Shown here piece after piece: positions 38,728 to 48,500 of a stretch of 64,000 nucleotides of DNA (its first letter is position 1; each line of letters starts with the position of its first letter). The position numbers were made by a program, and so were the translations under genes. The notes beneath the pieces are model-generated. The model was not told where the DNA came from. It worked only from the letters and a program-made list of their open reading frames with translations, and searched no databases. Source of the stretch: Hyunsoonleella aquatilis (GTDB taxonomy: Bacteria > Bacteroidota > Bacteroidia > Flavobacteriales > Flavobacteriaceae); contig NZ_JACNMF010000004.1 of NCBI RefSeq assembly GCF_014270105.1, positions 308,944 through 372,943 on the forward strand, in the 5' to 3' direction.

Positions 38728-39606
38728 ATGAAAAATTTTAAGTATTTATTTTATTTGCTTGCTGTAACAGTTTTATCTGTTTCATGTGAGAATGATGGAG
38801 GAACATCCGTAATACCTTTAAATGACGGAGCCGTTCCTAACATGACCAAGTCTGCAACTACAGATGCCTTTTTTAATCTTATTAGGCTTAATAATGGTGA
38901 AAATGTTAGCGTATCATTTAACGCGGAAGTGGCTCAGGGTACCCCTGCCTCTGCCGACATTATTGGAATCTATAATACAGCTGACGGAAATACATACAGC
39001 GCAACGTTATTTAGTGATGTATCTTTACCACAGGATTTTACAATTTCGATCAGTGATCTTGTTTCTGCCTTTGCCGAATTAAGTACTTCTGACGATATAA
39101 AAGTAGGTGATGCGCTTACGCTTTCAGCTCGATTTACAATGGCTGACGGTACCGTGCTAAACATTCTAAACGACGATGGATCCAGCGGTACAGGTGCGAA
39201 TATTCGAACTACGGTGTTGTTTACCACTGTGATTACTTATCCTGTGTCATGTCCTTCAGATTTAGCAGGAGAATATTCAGCCATAACCAATGGGGATAAT
39301 ACAGATGGACAACCACCAGCTGTGGATTTAGCTTATGACGTTACCATTACTGATCAAGGTGGAGGTATTTATACAATTTCTGATTTCCCTGCTGGAGCTT
39401 ACATATTATGGTACACTGTTTATGGATTAACTTTTGAGCAAGAAGGTACATTTACTGATGTTTGTGGCGCAATTTCTGCTACCTTTGCAGATGCTTGGGG
39501 CCAAGATGTTCCTGCCACCGGTACCGTTAATGAAAACGGTACAATTACTTTAACTTGGTCTAATCCTTGGGGTGATTTTGCTACTACAATTTTGACAAAG
39601 AAATAA
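38728..39606 (+). CDS. Surface lipoprotein of a SusCD locus
   Basis: 292 residues. Signal and lipobox SVSC (Cys20). The mature protein is rich in beta strands, aspartate and aromatic residues, with two apparent halves (about 30-165 and 170-292). The second half, from CPSDLAGEYSAITNGD onward, resembles the DUF/immunoglobulin-like parts of third proteins in SusCD loci that bind ligand at the cell surface (SusE-like position). Starts 13 bp after the SusD gene. No family could be named with confidence. Confidence 0.7.
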   Translation: MKNFKYLFYLLAVTVLSVSCENDGGTSVIPLNDGAVPNMTKSATTDAFFNLIRLNNGENVSVSFNAEVAQGTPASADIIGIYNTADGNTYSATLFSDVSLPQDFTISISDLVSAFAELSTSDDIKVGDALTLSARFTMADGTVLNILNDDGSSGTGANIRTTVLFTTVITYPVSCPSDLAGEYSAITNGDNTDGQPPAVDLAYDVTITDQGGGIYTISDFPAGAYILWYTVYGLTFEQEGTFTDVCGAISATFADAWGQDVPATGTVNENGTITLTWSNPWGDFATTILTKK

Positions 39607-39640
39607 GGTTATACCAATAAAAATCAATTAATGTTCTTAA

Positions 39641-39678
39641 ATAACCATCAAATTCACTTTTGATGGTTATTTTTTTAG
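39641..39678 (+). terminator. Terminator of the SusCD operon
   Basis: Perfect 12-bp stem ataaccatcaaa (39641-39652) / tttgatggttat (39659-39670), then seven T residues on the plus strand. Confidence 0.85.
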
Positions 39679-39711
39679 TTTACCTTAAATTCTTTTTACC
39701 TTTATACAGCT

Positions 39712-42700
39712 ATGAAACGAGTAATAATCTTATTATTTCTGCTTCATTTTAGTGTATTGCATCTCTTTCCACAACAATTCAAAGAGATATCCTCAGAAGC
39801 AAGACTAAATAATATATCTAAATCCAATGCTATATCCGTTGCTGACTACGATCAGGATGGCCTGTTGGATATATTCATAGTGGCCAGGTTAGAATTTGAT
39901 GAGAACAACCCTAATAGTTACAGTAAACTTTTTAAAAATATTGGCAACGGAAGTTTTATTAACGTTACAGAAGACGCAAAATTAAATGAATTCGTCTTTC
40001 AAGAAAGTAGCCAATTAGAAACCCGATCACTAGGAAACAAAATAGGTGCTTCCTGGGGTGACTTTAATAATGACTCCTATCCTGACTTGTTCTTGTCAGG
40101 GGTGAGTTTCAACCATTTATTTAAAAATAACCGTGATGGCACTTTTACCGAAATTACTGCTAGCGCCAATATTCCGCAGTTTTGCCAAACGTGCACCACG
40201 ACTTCTTCTTTATGGTTTGACCATAACAAGGATGGGTATCTAGACCTTTTTTTAACCGACTACACCAATAGGGAACCCAATCGTATCTATATTAATAATC
40301 AGGATGAGACTTTTAATTTACTGGAATCGAACGTAAATGACCTTATTTCTATTAGCTATTCTTCAATTCCAATTGATGTGAATAACGATGGGGAGTTGGA
40401 TATTTATGTTGCCAATGATTTTGACAGGAACAATTTCTTGTTTATCAAAAATAATGACAACTATATTGAAGATGCCCAAAACTATAGTTTATTGGATCCC
40501 TTCGATGGAATGGGATTGGCTACTCCAGACTTTAATAACGATGGGCTTTTCGATTTATTTGTTACCAATATTAATGAAAATGGCTTCTATGTCAACAAAG
40601 GCAACGGAATTTTTGAGGACGAAAGCGAGACATATGGAGTAAAGGAGACGGAATGGGCCTGGGGTGTTGTATTTGCGGATTTTGATAACGACGGATATGA
40701 AGATTTATACATTGCTAATGGCGTTGCCACTACATTGCAGCCTAATTACTATTTTAAAAATGTTCCCAGCGGAAATAATAACCGAGCATTTGAAAACCAA
40801 AGTTCAAATTTCTCGGATTTCGGGAGAACGACAATTAGCAAGTGCATAGCCGATTTTGATTTTGATAATGATGGGGATTTAGACTTAATCGTAGGAGATT
40901 TTGAAAGTAATCTACAGTTTTATGAGAATACTTTGGACGGTGATAACAATTGGGTAAAAATAGTCCTAGAAGGAACAATTTCCAACAAAAATGCCTTTGG
41001 GAGTATTGTAAAACTTAAAAGTAACAATAATAACCAACAACGGTTATATCACGGATCAAGGTTCTTGTCACAGTCTGTTACACCTGTGCATTTTGGTATA
41101 GAAAAAGCCTCTACTATTGATGAAATTTCAGTGAAATGGCCAAATGGATTAGAAGAAACTTATTTTAACATACCAGCCAACAATACCATTTTACTAACAG
41201 AAAATGAAGGCATTACCTTTATAGACAATACAGATATCACGCCTATTTTTGGTTGTACGGACGTAAACGCCTGCAACTACAATAGTGAGGCCACACAGAA
41301 TGACAATTCATGCACATACTTAACCGGACCAAGTATCACAGGCACCACTACCCCTTCACCTCTTAGCATTCACGACTACACAGTACCTTCTGGAATCTAC
41401 TCCCAGTATGAATGGACAGTCGAAAACGGGAGACTAATATCAGAACCAAATTCAAATTCAATTTCAATTGAATGGGGCATTGCAGACAAAGGTACAATCA
41501 GGCTTGTGGCCCAGAATGGTGATTGCTCCACACAAGAAGTAAATCTTTCTGTTGACATATCCTATGCTCCAAGTACAACAAACAAACACTCGGTTGCAAG
41601 ATTATGGAATGAGGTTTTATTGGAAGCTATTCGGAATGATTTTGCTCGACCTACAGTTCATGCCAGAAACCTGTTTCATACCAGCATAGCGATGTATGAT
41701 GCTTGGGCGCTGTATAACTTGGACACGTCCACCCCATATTTCTCCGATGAGTATGACGCAACAAAAATACCTAGTTTTGATAATGAAGAAGAAAAGTTAG
41801 ACGCTCAGGTAAAAACTATCAGTTATGCTGTGTTCAACATTTTAAAGCATCGCTTTAGGAATTCACCAAAATTTGGTGAAACTTCCGAAATTATGGAAGG
41901 TTTAATGTTGTTACTTGAGCTTAATCCAAGCAACACAAAATTAGACTATAGCGACGGTGATCCTATTGCTTTAGGCAATTACATAGCCTCAAGAATAATT
42001 GATTTTGGATTGAGCGATGGTGCCAATGAAACGAATGATTATGGCAACCAATACTACAACAGCGTTAATCCTGCCTTGGTGCCTTATGAAGATGGAAATT
42101 CAAAAATTGTTGATGGCAATAGATGGCAACCGTTACTGCTCGATGTATTTATCGACCAAAGCGGCAATTTAGTCACTGATAATACCGCAATAGAATTTTT
42201 GAGCCCCGAATGGGGCAATGTAGTTCCATTTTCTTTGAATGAAACCTTAAGAACCGAACTCCAAAGAAATGGAAACAATTATAATGTATATCACGATCCA
42301 GGCCCTCCACCCTACCTCAGCCTAACTTCCCAATCAGCTGAAAGTGATGCTTATAAGTGGGGCAATGCTCTTGTGTCCGTATGGGGAGCCCATTTGGATC
42401 CAGCAGACAATGTATTGTGGGATATATCGCCTGCTTCCATTGGAAATATTGATAGTAGTTTATTCCCTGAGGATTTTTCAGGATATCCCAATTTTTACAA
42501 CCTTTTAGAAGGAGGAGATATTGGAAATGGACGATCGGTCAACCCCGTAACCAATGCACCCTATCCTGCTCAGATGGTGCCACGTGGTGATTACGCAAGA
42601 GTTTTGGCTGAGTTTTGGGCCGATGGACCAGATTCTGAAACACCGCCAGGACATTGGTTTACAATTCTGAATTATGTAAGTGATCATCCTGATTTGGATA

Positions 42701-43689
42701 AAAAAATTATGGGTGAGGGCGAAACTTTGGATAACCTTGAATGGGACGTCAAATCTTATTTTATTTTGGGAGGTGGCATGCACGATTCGGCTATTGCTGC
42801 CTGGAGTGTTAAAGGTTGGTACGATTATGTTCGACCTATTTCTGCAATTCGTTATATGGCTGAAAACGGACAAAGTACTGATCCATCTAAATCTAATTAT
42901 AATATTGGCGGTATTCCCCTTATAGAAGGCTATATAGAGTTAGTAGAATCCGGAGATCCACTTGAGGGTAGCATGCAAGAGAATATTGGTAAAATAAAAT
43001 TATATACATGGAGAGGCCATGACTTCATTAATGACCCCAAGACCGATACCGCCGGGGTTGGTTGGATTTTGGCCGAAGATTGGTGGCCGTATCAAAGACC
43101 CTCTTTTGTGACGCCCCCTTTTGCAGGTTTTGTATCGGGACATTCCACATACTCCAGGGCGGCTGCGGAAATCATGACTCTAATCACAGGAGATGAATAC
43201 TTTCCAGGCGGTGTTGGAGAGTTTATTGCAAAGAAAAATGAATTCTTAGTTTTTGAAGAAGGCCCCTCTGTGGACGTGAAGTTACAATGGGCAACATACC
43301 GTGATGCTTCAGACCAATGTAGTCTCTCAAGAATATGGGGAGGTATTCATCCTCCTGCGGATGACATTCCCGGAAGGCTTATTGGGGAAAAAATTGGCAA
43401 GGAGGTGGTCAGTCATGCATTACCTTATTTCAGTGCAAAACAAATTAACCAAGAAGGTGAAGTAAAAATATACCCTAATCCAATATCTGAAGGCGTTATA
43501 AATATCTCAAATACGCAACCAACTGATAACTTTACACTCTTTGATATAAGAGGAGGCCGAATAGAAATTGAGAACGTTCAATATGATGAATTAAGCCGAA
43601 CCACCCGTATAGACTTACCACCTTCAATTGCTTCGGGCGTTTATATTATTTCAATTAATAGCTCTGCCAAATTAATTGTTTGCAACTGA
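39712..43689 (+). CDS. Secreted FG-GAP/UnbV - vanadium haloperoxidase fusion with T9SS signal
   Basis: 1325 residues. Order: signal peptide (1-21); FG-GAP/VCBS repeats with calcium-type loops (DYDQDGLLDIF at 45, then DFNNDSYPD, DHNKDGYLD, DVNNDGELD, DFDNDGYED, DFDNDGDLD); an ASPIC/UnbV-like domain (about 426-495, ending VKWPNGLEET); a GCTDVNACNYNSEATQND motif (about 513); and a PKD-like segment. The haloperoxidase/PAP2-type domain runs from about 624 to 1240. Its vanadate-pocket signature is complete: Lys1034 and Arg1041-Pro in KGWYDYVRP, SGH with His1144, and Arg1207, His1213 and Asp1217 in SRIWGGIHPPAD. The end (IYPNPISEGVINISN ... GVYIISI) is a type IX secretion sorting domain. It probably acts outside the cell as a haloperoxidase or a phosphatase; the sequence cannot decide. 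Confidence 0.85.
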   Translation: MKRVIILLFLLHFSVLHLFPQQFKEISSEARLNNISKSNAISVADYDQDGLLDIFIVARLEFDENNPNSYSKLFKNIGNGSFINVTEDAKLNEFVFQESSQLETRSLGNKIGASWGDFNNDSYPDLFLSGVSFNHLFKNNRDGTFTEITASANIPQFCQTCTTTSSLWFDHNKDGYLDLFLTDYTNREPNRIYINNQDETFNLLESNVNDLISISYSSIPIDVNNDGELDIYVANDFDRNNFLFIKNNDNYIEDAQNYSLLDPFDGMGLATPDFNNDGLFDLFVTNINENGFYVNKGNGIFEDESETYGVKETEWAWGVVFADFDNDGYEDLYIANGVATTLQPNYYFKNVPSGNNNRAFENQSSNFSDFGRTTISKCIADFDFDNDGDLDLIVGDFESNLQFYENTLDGDNNWVKIVLEGTISNKNAFGSIVKLKSNNNNQQRLYHGSRFLSQSVTPVHFGIEKASTIDEISVKWPNGLEETYFNIPANNTILLTENEGITFIDNTDITPIFGCTDVNACNYNSEATQNDNSCTYLTGPSITGTTTPSPLSIHDYTVPSGIYSQYEWTVENGRLISEPNSNSISIEWGIADKGTIRLVAQNGDCSTQEVNLSVDISYAPSTTNKHSVARLWNEVLLEAIRNDFARPTVHARNLFHTSIAMYDAWALYNLDTSTPYFSDEYDATKIPSFDNEEEKLDAQVKTISYAVFNILKHRFRNSPKFGETSEIMEGLMLLLELNPSNTKLDYSDGDPIALGNYIASRIIDFGLSDGANETNDYGNQYYNSVNPALVPYEDGNSKIVDGNRWQPLLLDVFIDQSGNLVTDNTAIEFLSPEWGNVVPFSLNETLRTELQRNGNNYNVYHDPGPPPYLSLTSQSAESDAYKWGNALVSVWGAHLDPADNVLWDISPASIGNIDSSLFPEDFSGYPNFYNLLEGGDIGNGRSVNPVTNAPYPAQMVPRGDYARVLAEFWADGPDSETPPGHWFTILNYVSDHPDLDKKIMGEGETLDNLEWDVKSYFILGGGMHDSAIAAWSVKGWYDYVRPISAIRYMAENGQSTDPSKSNYNIGGIPLIEGYIELVESGDPLEGSMQENIGKIKLYTWRGHDFINDPKTDTAGVGWILAEDWWPYQRPSFVTPPFAGFVSGHSTYSRAAAEIMTLITGDEYFPGGVGEFIAKKNEFLVFEEGPSVDVKLQWATYRDASDQCSLSRIWGGIHPPADDIPGRLIGEKIGKEVVSHALPYFSAKQINQEGEVKIYPNPISEGVINISNTQPTDNFTLFDIRGGRIEIENVQYDELSRTTRIDLPPSIASGVYIISINSSAKLIVCN

Positions 43690-43806
43690 TCAACTTTTAT
43701 CCTTCATTGACGGATTGAAAAAAACGAAAGTTAAGATTTTCGCTTAATGCATAAAGTTGGAAAAATGACAGGTGCCAAACAATTTAGAAAACCTTAAATT
43801 TACCCC

Positions 43807-44556
43807 ATGCAAAACCAAACCCAAATATTCGGCTTACGGGCTATTATTGAAGCCATAAATTCTGGAGAAACCATTGATAAAGTCTTTTTGCAAAAAGGTC
43901 TAAGAGGTGAATTGTCTACGGAGCTTGAATCATTGCTAAGAAAGCATGCCATTAACAGTTCATACGTACCCATTGAAAAGTTAAATAGGCTCACTAAAAA
44001 TAACCATCAAGGTGCCGTAGCGAATATATCGCCTATTGCATTCCATAATCTAGAGGATTTGGTAATGAACGTTGTTGAAAGTGGTAAAACGCCACTATTC
44101 CTTTTGCTTGATCAGCTAAGCGATGTAAGGAATTTTGGTGCAATCATTAGAACGGCCGAGTGTACAGGGGTTAATGGCATTATTATTCAAAAGAAAGGTG
44201 GTGCACCTATAAATGGCGATACGATTAAAACCAGTGCTGGAGCGGTTTTTAAAGTTCCTATTTGTAAAGTTGATCATATTAAGGATGCCGTTTTTTACAT
44301 GCAAGCCTCAGGCATTAAAGTTATTGCCGCAACTGAAAAGACAGATGCACTCCTTTACGATCTATCATTTAAAGAGCCATGTGCCATAATCATGGGATCT
44401 GAAGGCAGAGGCATTAACCCCTCTACTTTAAAAGTTGTAGATGAAAAAGCCAAGTTGCCACTGTTCGGAGATATCGAGTCACTCAATGTATCCGTAGCCT
44501 GTGGTGCTTTTTTGTATGAAGTTGTGAGGCAGAGAACAGCCCCCCTATCCCGATAG
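43807..44556 (+). CDS. rlmB: 23S rRNA (guanosine-2'-O)-methyltransferase, RlmB/TrmH family
   Basis: 249 residues. The N-terminal substrate-binding domain (FGLRAIIEAINSGETIDKVF) is followed by a SpoU knot domain with motif 1 LSDVRNFGAIIRTAECTG, motif 2 IIMGSEGRGI and motif 3 LNVSVACGAFLYEVVRQR. Methylates the 2'-OH of a 23S rRNA guanosine (G2251 in E. coli) using SAM. It converges on the rhomboid gene: both stop codons lie side by side inside a palindromic repeat. Confidence 0.93.
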   Translation: MQNQTQIFGLRAIIEAINSGETIDKVFLQKGLRGELSTELESLLRKHAINSSYVPIEKLNRLTKNNHQGAVANISPIAFHNLEDLVMNVVESGKTPLFLLLDQLSDVRNFGAIIRTAECTGVNGIIIQKKGGAPINGDTIKTSAGAVFKVPICKVDHIKDAVFYMQASGIKVIAATEKTDALLYDLSFKEPCAIIMGSEGRGINPSTLKVVDEKAKLPLFGDIESLNVSVACGAFLYEVVRQRTAPLSR

Positions 44557-44565
44557 TTATCGGGA
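44548..44565. repeat. TCCCGATA-type palindrome holding two convergent stop codons
   Basis: tcccgatag / ttatcggga is an 18-bp palindrome with one central mismatch. The rlmB stop (44554-44556) and the rhomboid stop (44557-44559) are adjacent inside it. A perfect copy lies at 54034-54051. In both, gac and an A-rich stretch with AAAG follow. Confidence 0.75.
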
Positions 44566-45345
44566 CCCAAAGGGAGAATCCTTACCTTCATCCTTCAAAC
44601 CCTGAGACCTTGGCTTAAAAATATAGTTTACTGTACGATTCGTATCGGTATTTTCCAGTTCTCCCCCTTCGGGGGAGTCAGAGTGGGCATCAATAAAATT
44701 ACCATCTTCATCAAAATGCCTTAAAAAAGGATCATCGTCCGGGTTATAGTTTTCTTGCTCCCAAACATATCGCTTTGGCTTAGCTATCTGTTTTCTAAAA
44801 AACAAAGCGAACAAAAACCCAGATATAAGACCTGCCAAATGCCCCTCCCAGGAAATCCCCTCCTCTATGGGCAAAGTGTACCACACCATACTCCCGTAAA
44901 GGAAAACCACTAGAAGCGACAAAGCTATCAGCCTAAAATGTTTTGCAAAAACTCCCTTAAAAAATGTAAAGCTCACCAATACATAAATTAGGCCACTAGC
45001 TCCGATATGAAAAGATGGTCTTCCAATACACCATGTTAAAAAACCTGATAGTAAAATACCTAAAAACAACACCTTCCAAGCTATAGGCTTGTAGAAATAA
45101 AATAGTGCCATGGATAGTACAAATAATGGAATTGTATTATGATATAAATGTTCAATATCTCCATGTATAAAAGGGCTCAACAGAACACCCCTTAGGCCTG
45201 TTAACGTTTGGGGGCGCACCCCAAATTGTGAAAAATCAAAACCAAATCGCACCTCAAACCAAAACACCAACCATATAATCATTACAAATAATATGGGATA
45301 CGCGATGACCCCTGTTGAAAATTTAAAATGTTGATGTTGTTCCAT
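44557..45345 (-). CDS. Rhomboid-family intramembrane serine protease
   Basis: 262 residues with six predicted membrane helices. Catalytic dyad Ser117 in HIGASGLIY and His169 in SWEGHLAGLISG; the loop HGDIEHLYHNTIPL carries the conserved His and Asn of the oxyanion region. The helices end near residue 183. The remaining 80 residues form a hydrophilic cytoplasmic tail. Part of that tail (SDSPEGGELENTD, and the last SPFGSR) is encoded by short palindromic repeat elements at 44655-44687 and 44548-44565 (see findings). Substrate unknown. Confidence 0.92.
   Translation of the reverse strand: MEQHQHFKFSTGVIAYPILFVMIIWLVFWFEVRFGFDFSQFGVRPQTLTGLRGVLLSPFIHGDIEHLYHNTIPLFVLSMALFYFYKPIAWKVLFLGILLSGFLTWCIGRPSFHIGASGLIYVLVSFTFFKGVFAKHFRLIALSLLVVFLYGSMVWYTLPIEEGISWEGHLAGLISGFLFALFFRKQIAKPKRYVWEQENYNPDDDPFLRHFDEDGNFIDAHSDSPEGGELENTDTNRTVNYIFKPRSQGLKDEGKDSPFGSR
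44655..44687. repeat. CTCCCCCTTCGGGGGAG hairpin element inside the rhomboid gene
   Basis: ctccccc (44661-44667) / gggggag (44671-44677) form a perfect 7-bp GC stem with a 3-nt loop, flanked by ccagtt and tcagagtggg. It is very GC-rich for this genome and lies in frame in the cytoplasmic tail. It resembles known flavobacterial dispersed repeats, from memory only. Confidence 0.5.
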
Positions 45346-45383
45346 TTCTCTAAATATAGCAAATAGCTATCCAATATTTGTTT

Positions 45384-45396
45384 AGTGCTAAATTGG
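45384..45396 (-). promoter_or_regulatory. Putative rhomboid promoter element
   Basis: The minus strand reads CCAATTTAGCACT, sharing TTTAGCACT with the elements in front of gltA and the guanidino-enzyme operon, 39 nt before the ATG. Confidence 0.3.
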
Positions 45397-45496
45397 CAGA
45401 AATACGTTTTCCAAAAGTAAAAGTATTTGTTCAAAACATGGTGAATAACTAACATTTTAACCTTGCAGGTTTGCTTTAAATTCCATTAAAAAGGAC

Positions 45497-45504
45497 TAAA
45501 TTTG
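45497..45504 (+). promoter_or_regulatory. Putative purL promoter
   Basis: TAAATTTG matches the -7 consensus exactly, 32 nt before the ATG. A TTTG lies 23 nt further upstream, slightly more than the usual 19-21. Confidence 0.45.
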
Positions 45505-45535
45505 CATTTTCTTAAACATACACAACTAAAGCGTA

Positions 45536-48500
45536 ATGATTCACTTCTTTGGAAACGTAAACAACACCATTTTTGCGGTTCAAACTTCAAAAGAATTATC
45601 CACTGAAACGATTTCGAAATTAACATGGCTTTTTGGCAACCAGCCTAAAATTGAGCAAGCATCTTTGGATGCTTTTTTTGTTGGCCCCCGTGCTGCCATG
45701 ATAACACCATGGAGTACCAATGCTGTGGAAATTACCCAAAACATGGGAATTGATGGTATTTTGAGAATTGAAGAGTTTAAAGCGGTTTCTAAGGATTTTA
45801 ATGATTTTGATCCGATGATTTCGGAGAAGTTTGATGGTTTGAATCAAGAATCATTTACCATTGAAATTGAACCAGAGCCTATTCTAAACATTGAGGATAT
45901 TGCGGCTTACAATGTGCAGGAAGGGTTATCGTTAAGCGATAAAGAGGTGGCTTATTTAGAAGGGGTTTCTGAAAAAATTGGACGTCCACTGACAGATTCG
46001 GAAGTTTTCGGGTTTTCTCAGGTGAACAGTGAGCATTGTCGTCATAAAATTTTCAATGGAACATTTGTGATTGATGGCGAGGAGAAACCGACCTCTTTAT
46101 TCAAATTGATTAAGGAAACATCTAAACAAAACCCGAATGATATTGTTTCGGCATACAAAGATAATGTGGCGTTTATTAAAGGCCCGATTGTTGAGCAATT
46201 TGCTCCGAAACGCGCCGACATTCCGGATTATTATTCCACCGAAGATTTCGATTCCGTAATTTCCCTAAAAGCGGAAACACACAATTTTCCGACTACAGTG
46301 GAGCCTTTCAATGGTGCTGCAACGGGATCAGGTGGAGAAATAAGGGATAGACTAGCTGGTGGCAAAGGATCTATTCCTTTGGCAGGAACCGCCGTTTATA
46401 TGACATCCTATTCCCGATTGGAAAAAAATCGCCCATGGGAAAACGGCGTGGCAGAGCGTGATTGGCTGTACCAGACGCCAATGGATATTTTGATAAAAGC
46501 CTCAAACGGGGCATCTGATTTCGGCAACAAATTTGGGCAACCGCTTATTTGTGGATCTGTCTTAACCTTTGAACATGAGGAAGATGCTCGTAAAATTGGG
46601 TTCGATAAAGTGATTATGCAAGCAGGCGGTATTGGCTACGGAAAAGCGTCTCAAGCCATAAAAGATACGCCAAAAACTGGTGATAAAATTGTAATTCTTG
46701 GAGGGGAAAACTACCGCATCGGTATGGGGGGTGCTGCGGTATCTTCTGCCGATACTGGGGAATTTGCTTCTGGTATTGAGCTGAATGCAGTACAGCGTTC
46801 CAATCCTGAAATGCAAAAACGTGCCGCCAATGCGGTTCGTGGTATGGTGGAAAGTGAAGAAAACCATATCGTTTCCATTCACGACCATGGCGCAGGCGGC
46901 CATTTGAATTGTTTATCCGAATTAGTGGAAGACACTGGTGGAAAAATAGATTTGGATGCCCTTCCTGTTGGTGATCCAACGCTTTCCGATAAAGAGATTA
47001 TCGGTAATGAATCCCAAGAGCGTATGGGGTTAGTGATTGGTGAAAAGCATTTCGACCTATTGCACAAAATTGCCGACCGTGAGCGCTCACCAATATACAC
47101 CGTTGGTGATGTGACGGGAGACGATAGATTTACCTTCCAGTCCAAAACAAAAGGGAATACCCCCATGGATTTGGCCATGGAAGATATGTTTGGGAGTTCA
47201 CCCAAAACCGTGATGGTTGACAATTCTGTGGTAAGGAACTATGCAGATGTAGATTATAACCCAAGTGAATTTTACGATTACCTTGACCAAGTTTTACAAT
47301 TGGAAGCTGTTGCCTGTAAAGATTGGCTTGTGAATAAAGTGGACCGTTGCGTCGGTGGAAAAGTGGCCAAACAACAATGCGCAGGACCTTTGCAATTGCC
47401 ATTGAACAACGTTGGCGTGATGGCATTGGATTACAAAGGAAAGGAAGGGATTGCAACCTCAATAGGCCACTCCCCTATTTCTGGATTGATAGACCCAGTA
47501 GCAGGAAGTAGAAATTCTATTACCGAGGCATTAACCAATATCATCTGGGCACCTTTAAAAGATGGATTAAAATCGGTTTCTTTATCAGCAAACTGGATGT
47601 GGCCTTGTAAAAATGAAGGAGAAGACGCGAGATTATATGAGGCTGTTGAAGCGGTTTCTGAATTTTCAATTGATTTGGGTATCAATGTGCCAACAGGAAA
47701 GGATTCACTTTCGATGAAGCAGAAATACCCCAATGAAGATGTGATTTCTCCAGGAACGGTAATTATTTCGGCGGCAGCCAATTGTAATGATATTACCAAA
47801 GTGGTGGAACCTGTTTTGAAGAAAAACGGAGGCAATATTTATTATATCAACCTTTCTCAGGATAGTTTCAAATTAGGTGGGAGCTCGTTTGCCCAGATTC
47901 TGAACAAAATAGGAAATAAAGCCCCGAACGTTAAGGACGCTGGTTATGTAAAAATGGTTTTCAATACGATTCAAGATTTAATAAGAAACGAGCAAATCTT
48001 AGCAGGTCATGATGTAGCCTCTGGTGGATTGATCACCACACTTTTGGAAATGTGTTTAGCCGATAACAATCTTGGCGCTACTTTAGACTTATCTGCTTTA
48101 AATGAAAAAGATTCTTTTAAAGTTCTATTTGGGGAGAATGCAGGTATAGTGATTCAGGCAAAGGACGATTCTGTTGAAAGTGTTTTATCTGGTGCAAATG
48201 TTGATTTCGTCAACATTGGAAAAGTAACTGAAAGCGACACACTCAGCATTATTAATGATGCTGACGTATTTACGATGACCGTTTCAAGACTGCGAGATGT
48301 TTGGTATAAAACATCGTATTTGTTGGACCAAAAACAAACTGCTAATGGATTGGCGCAAGATAGATTTGACAATTATAAAAATCAACCGCTTCAATATAAA
48401 TTTCCAAAACAGTTTACCGGGAAACTTGCCGATGTCATTCAGAGCGTAAGCGAAGAATCTGAGATTACCACGTCGCAAACTCCTCGTAATGACAATGAGA

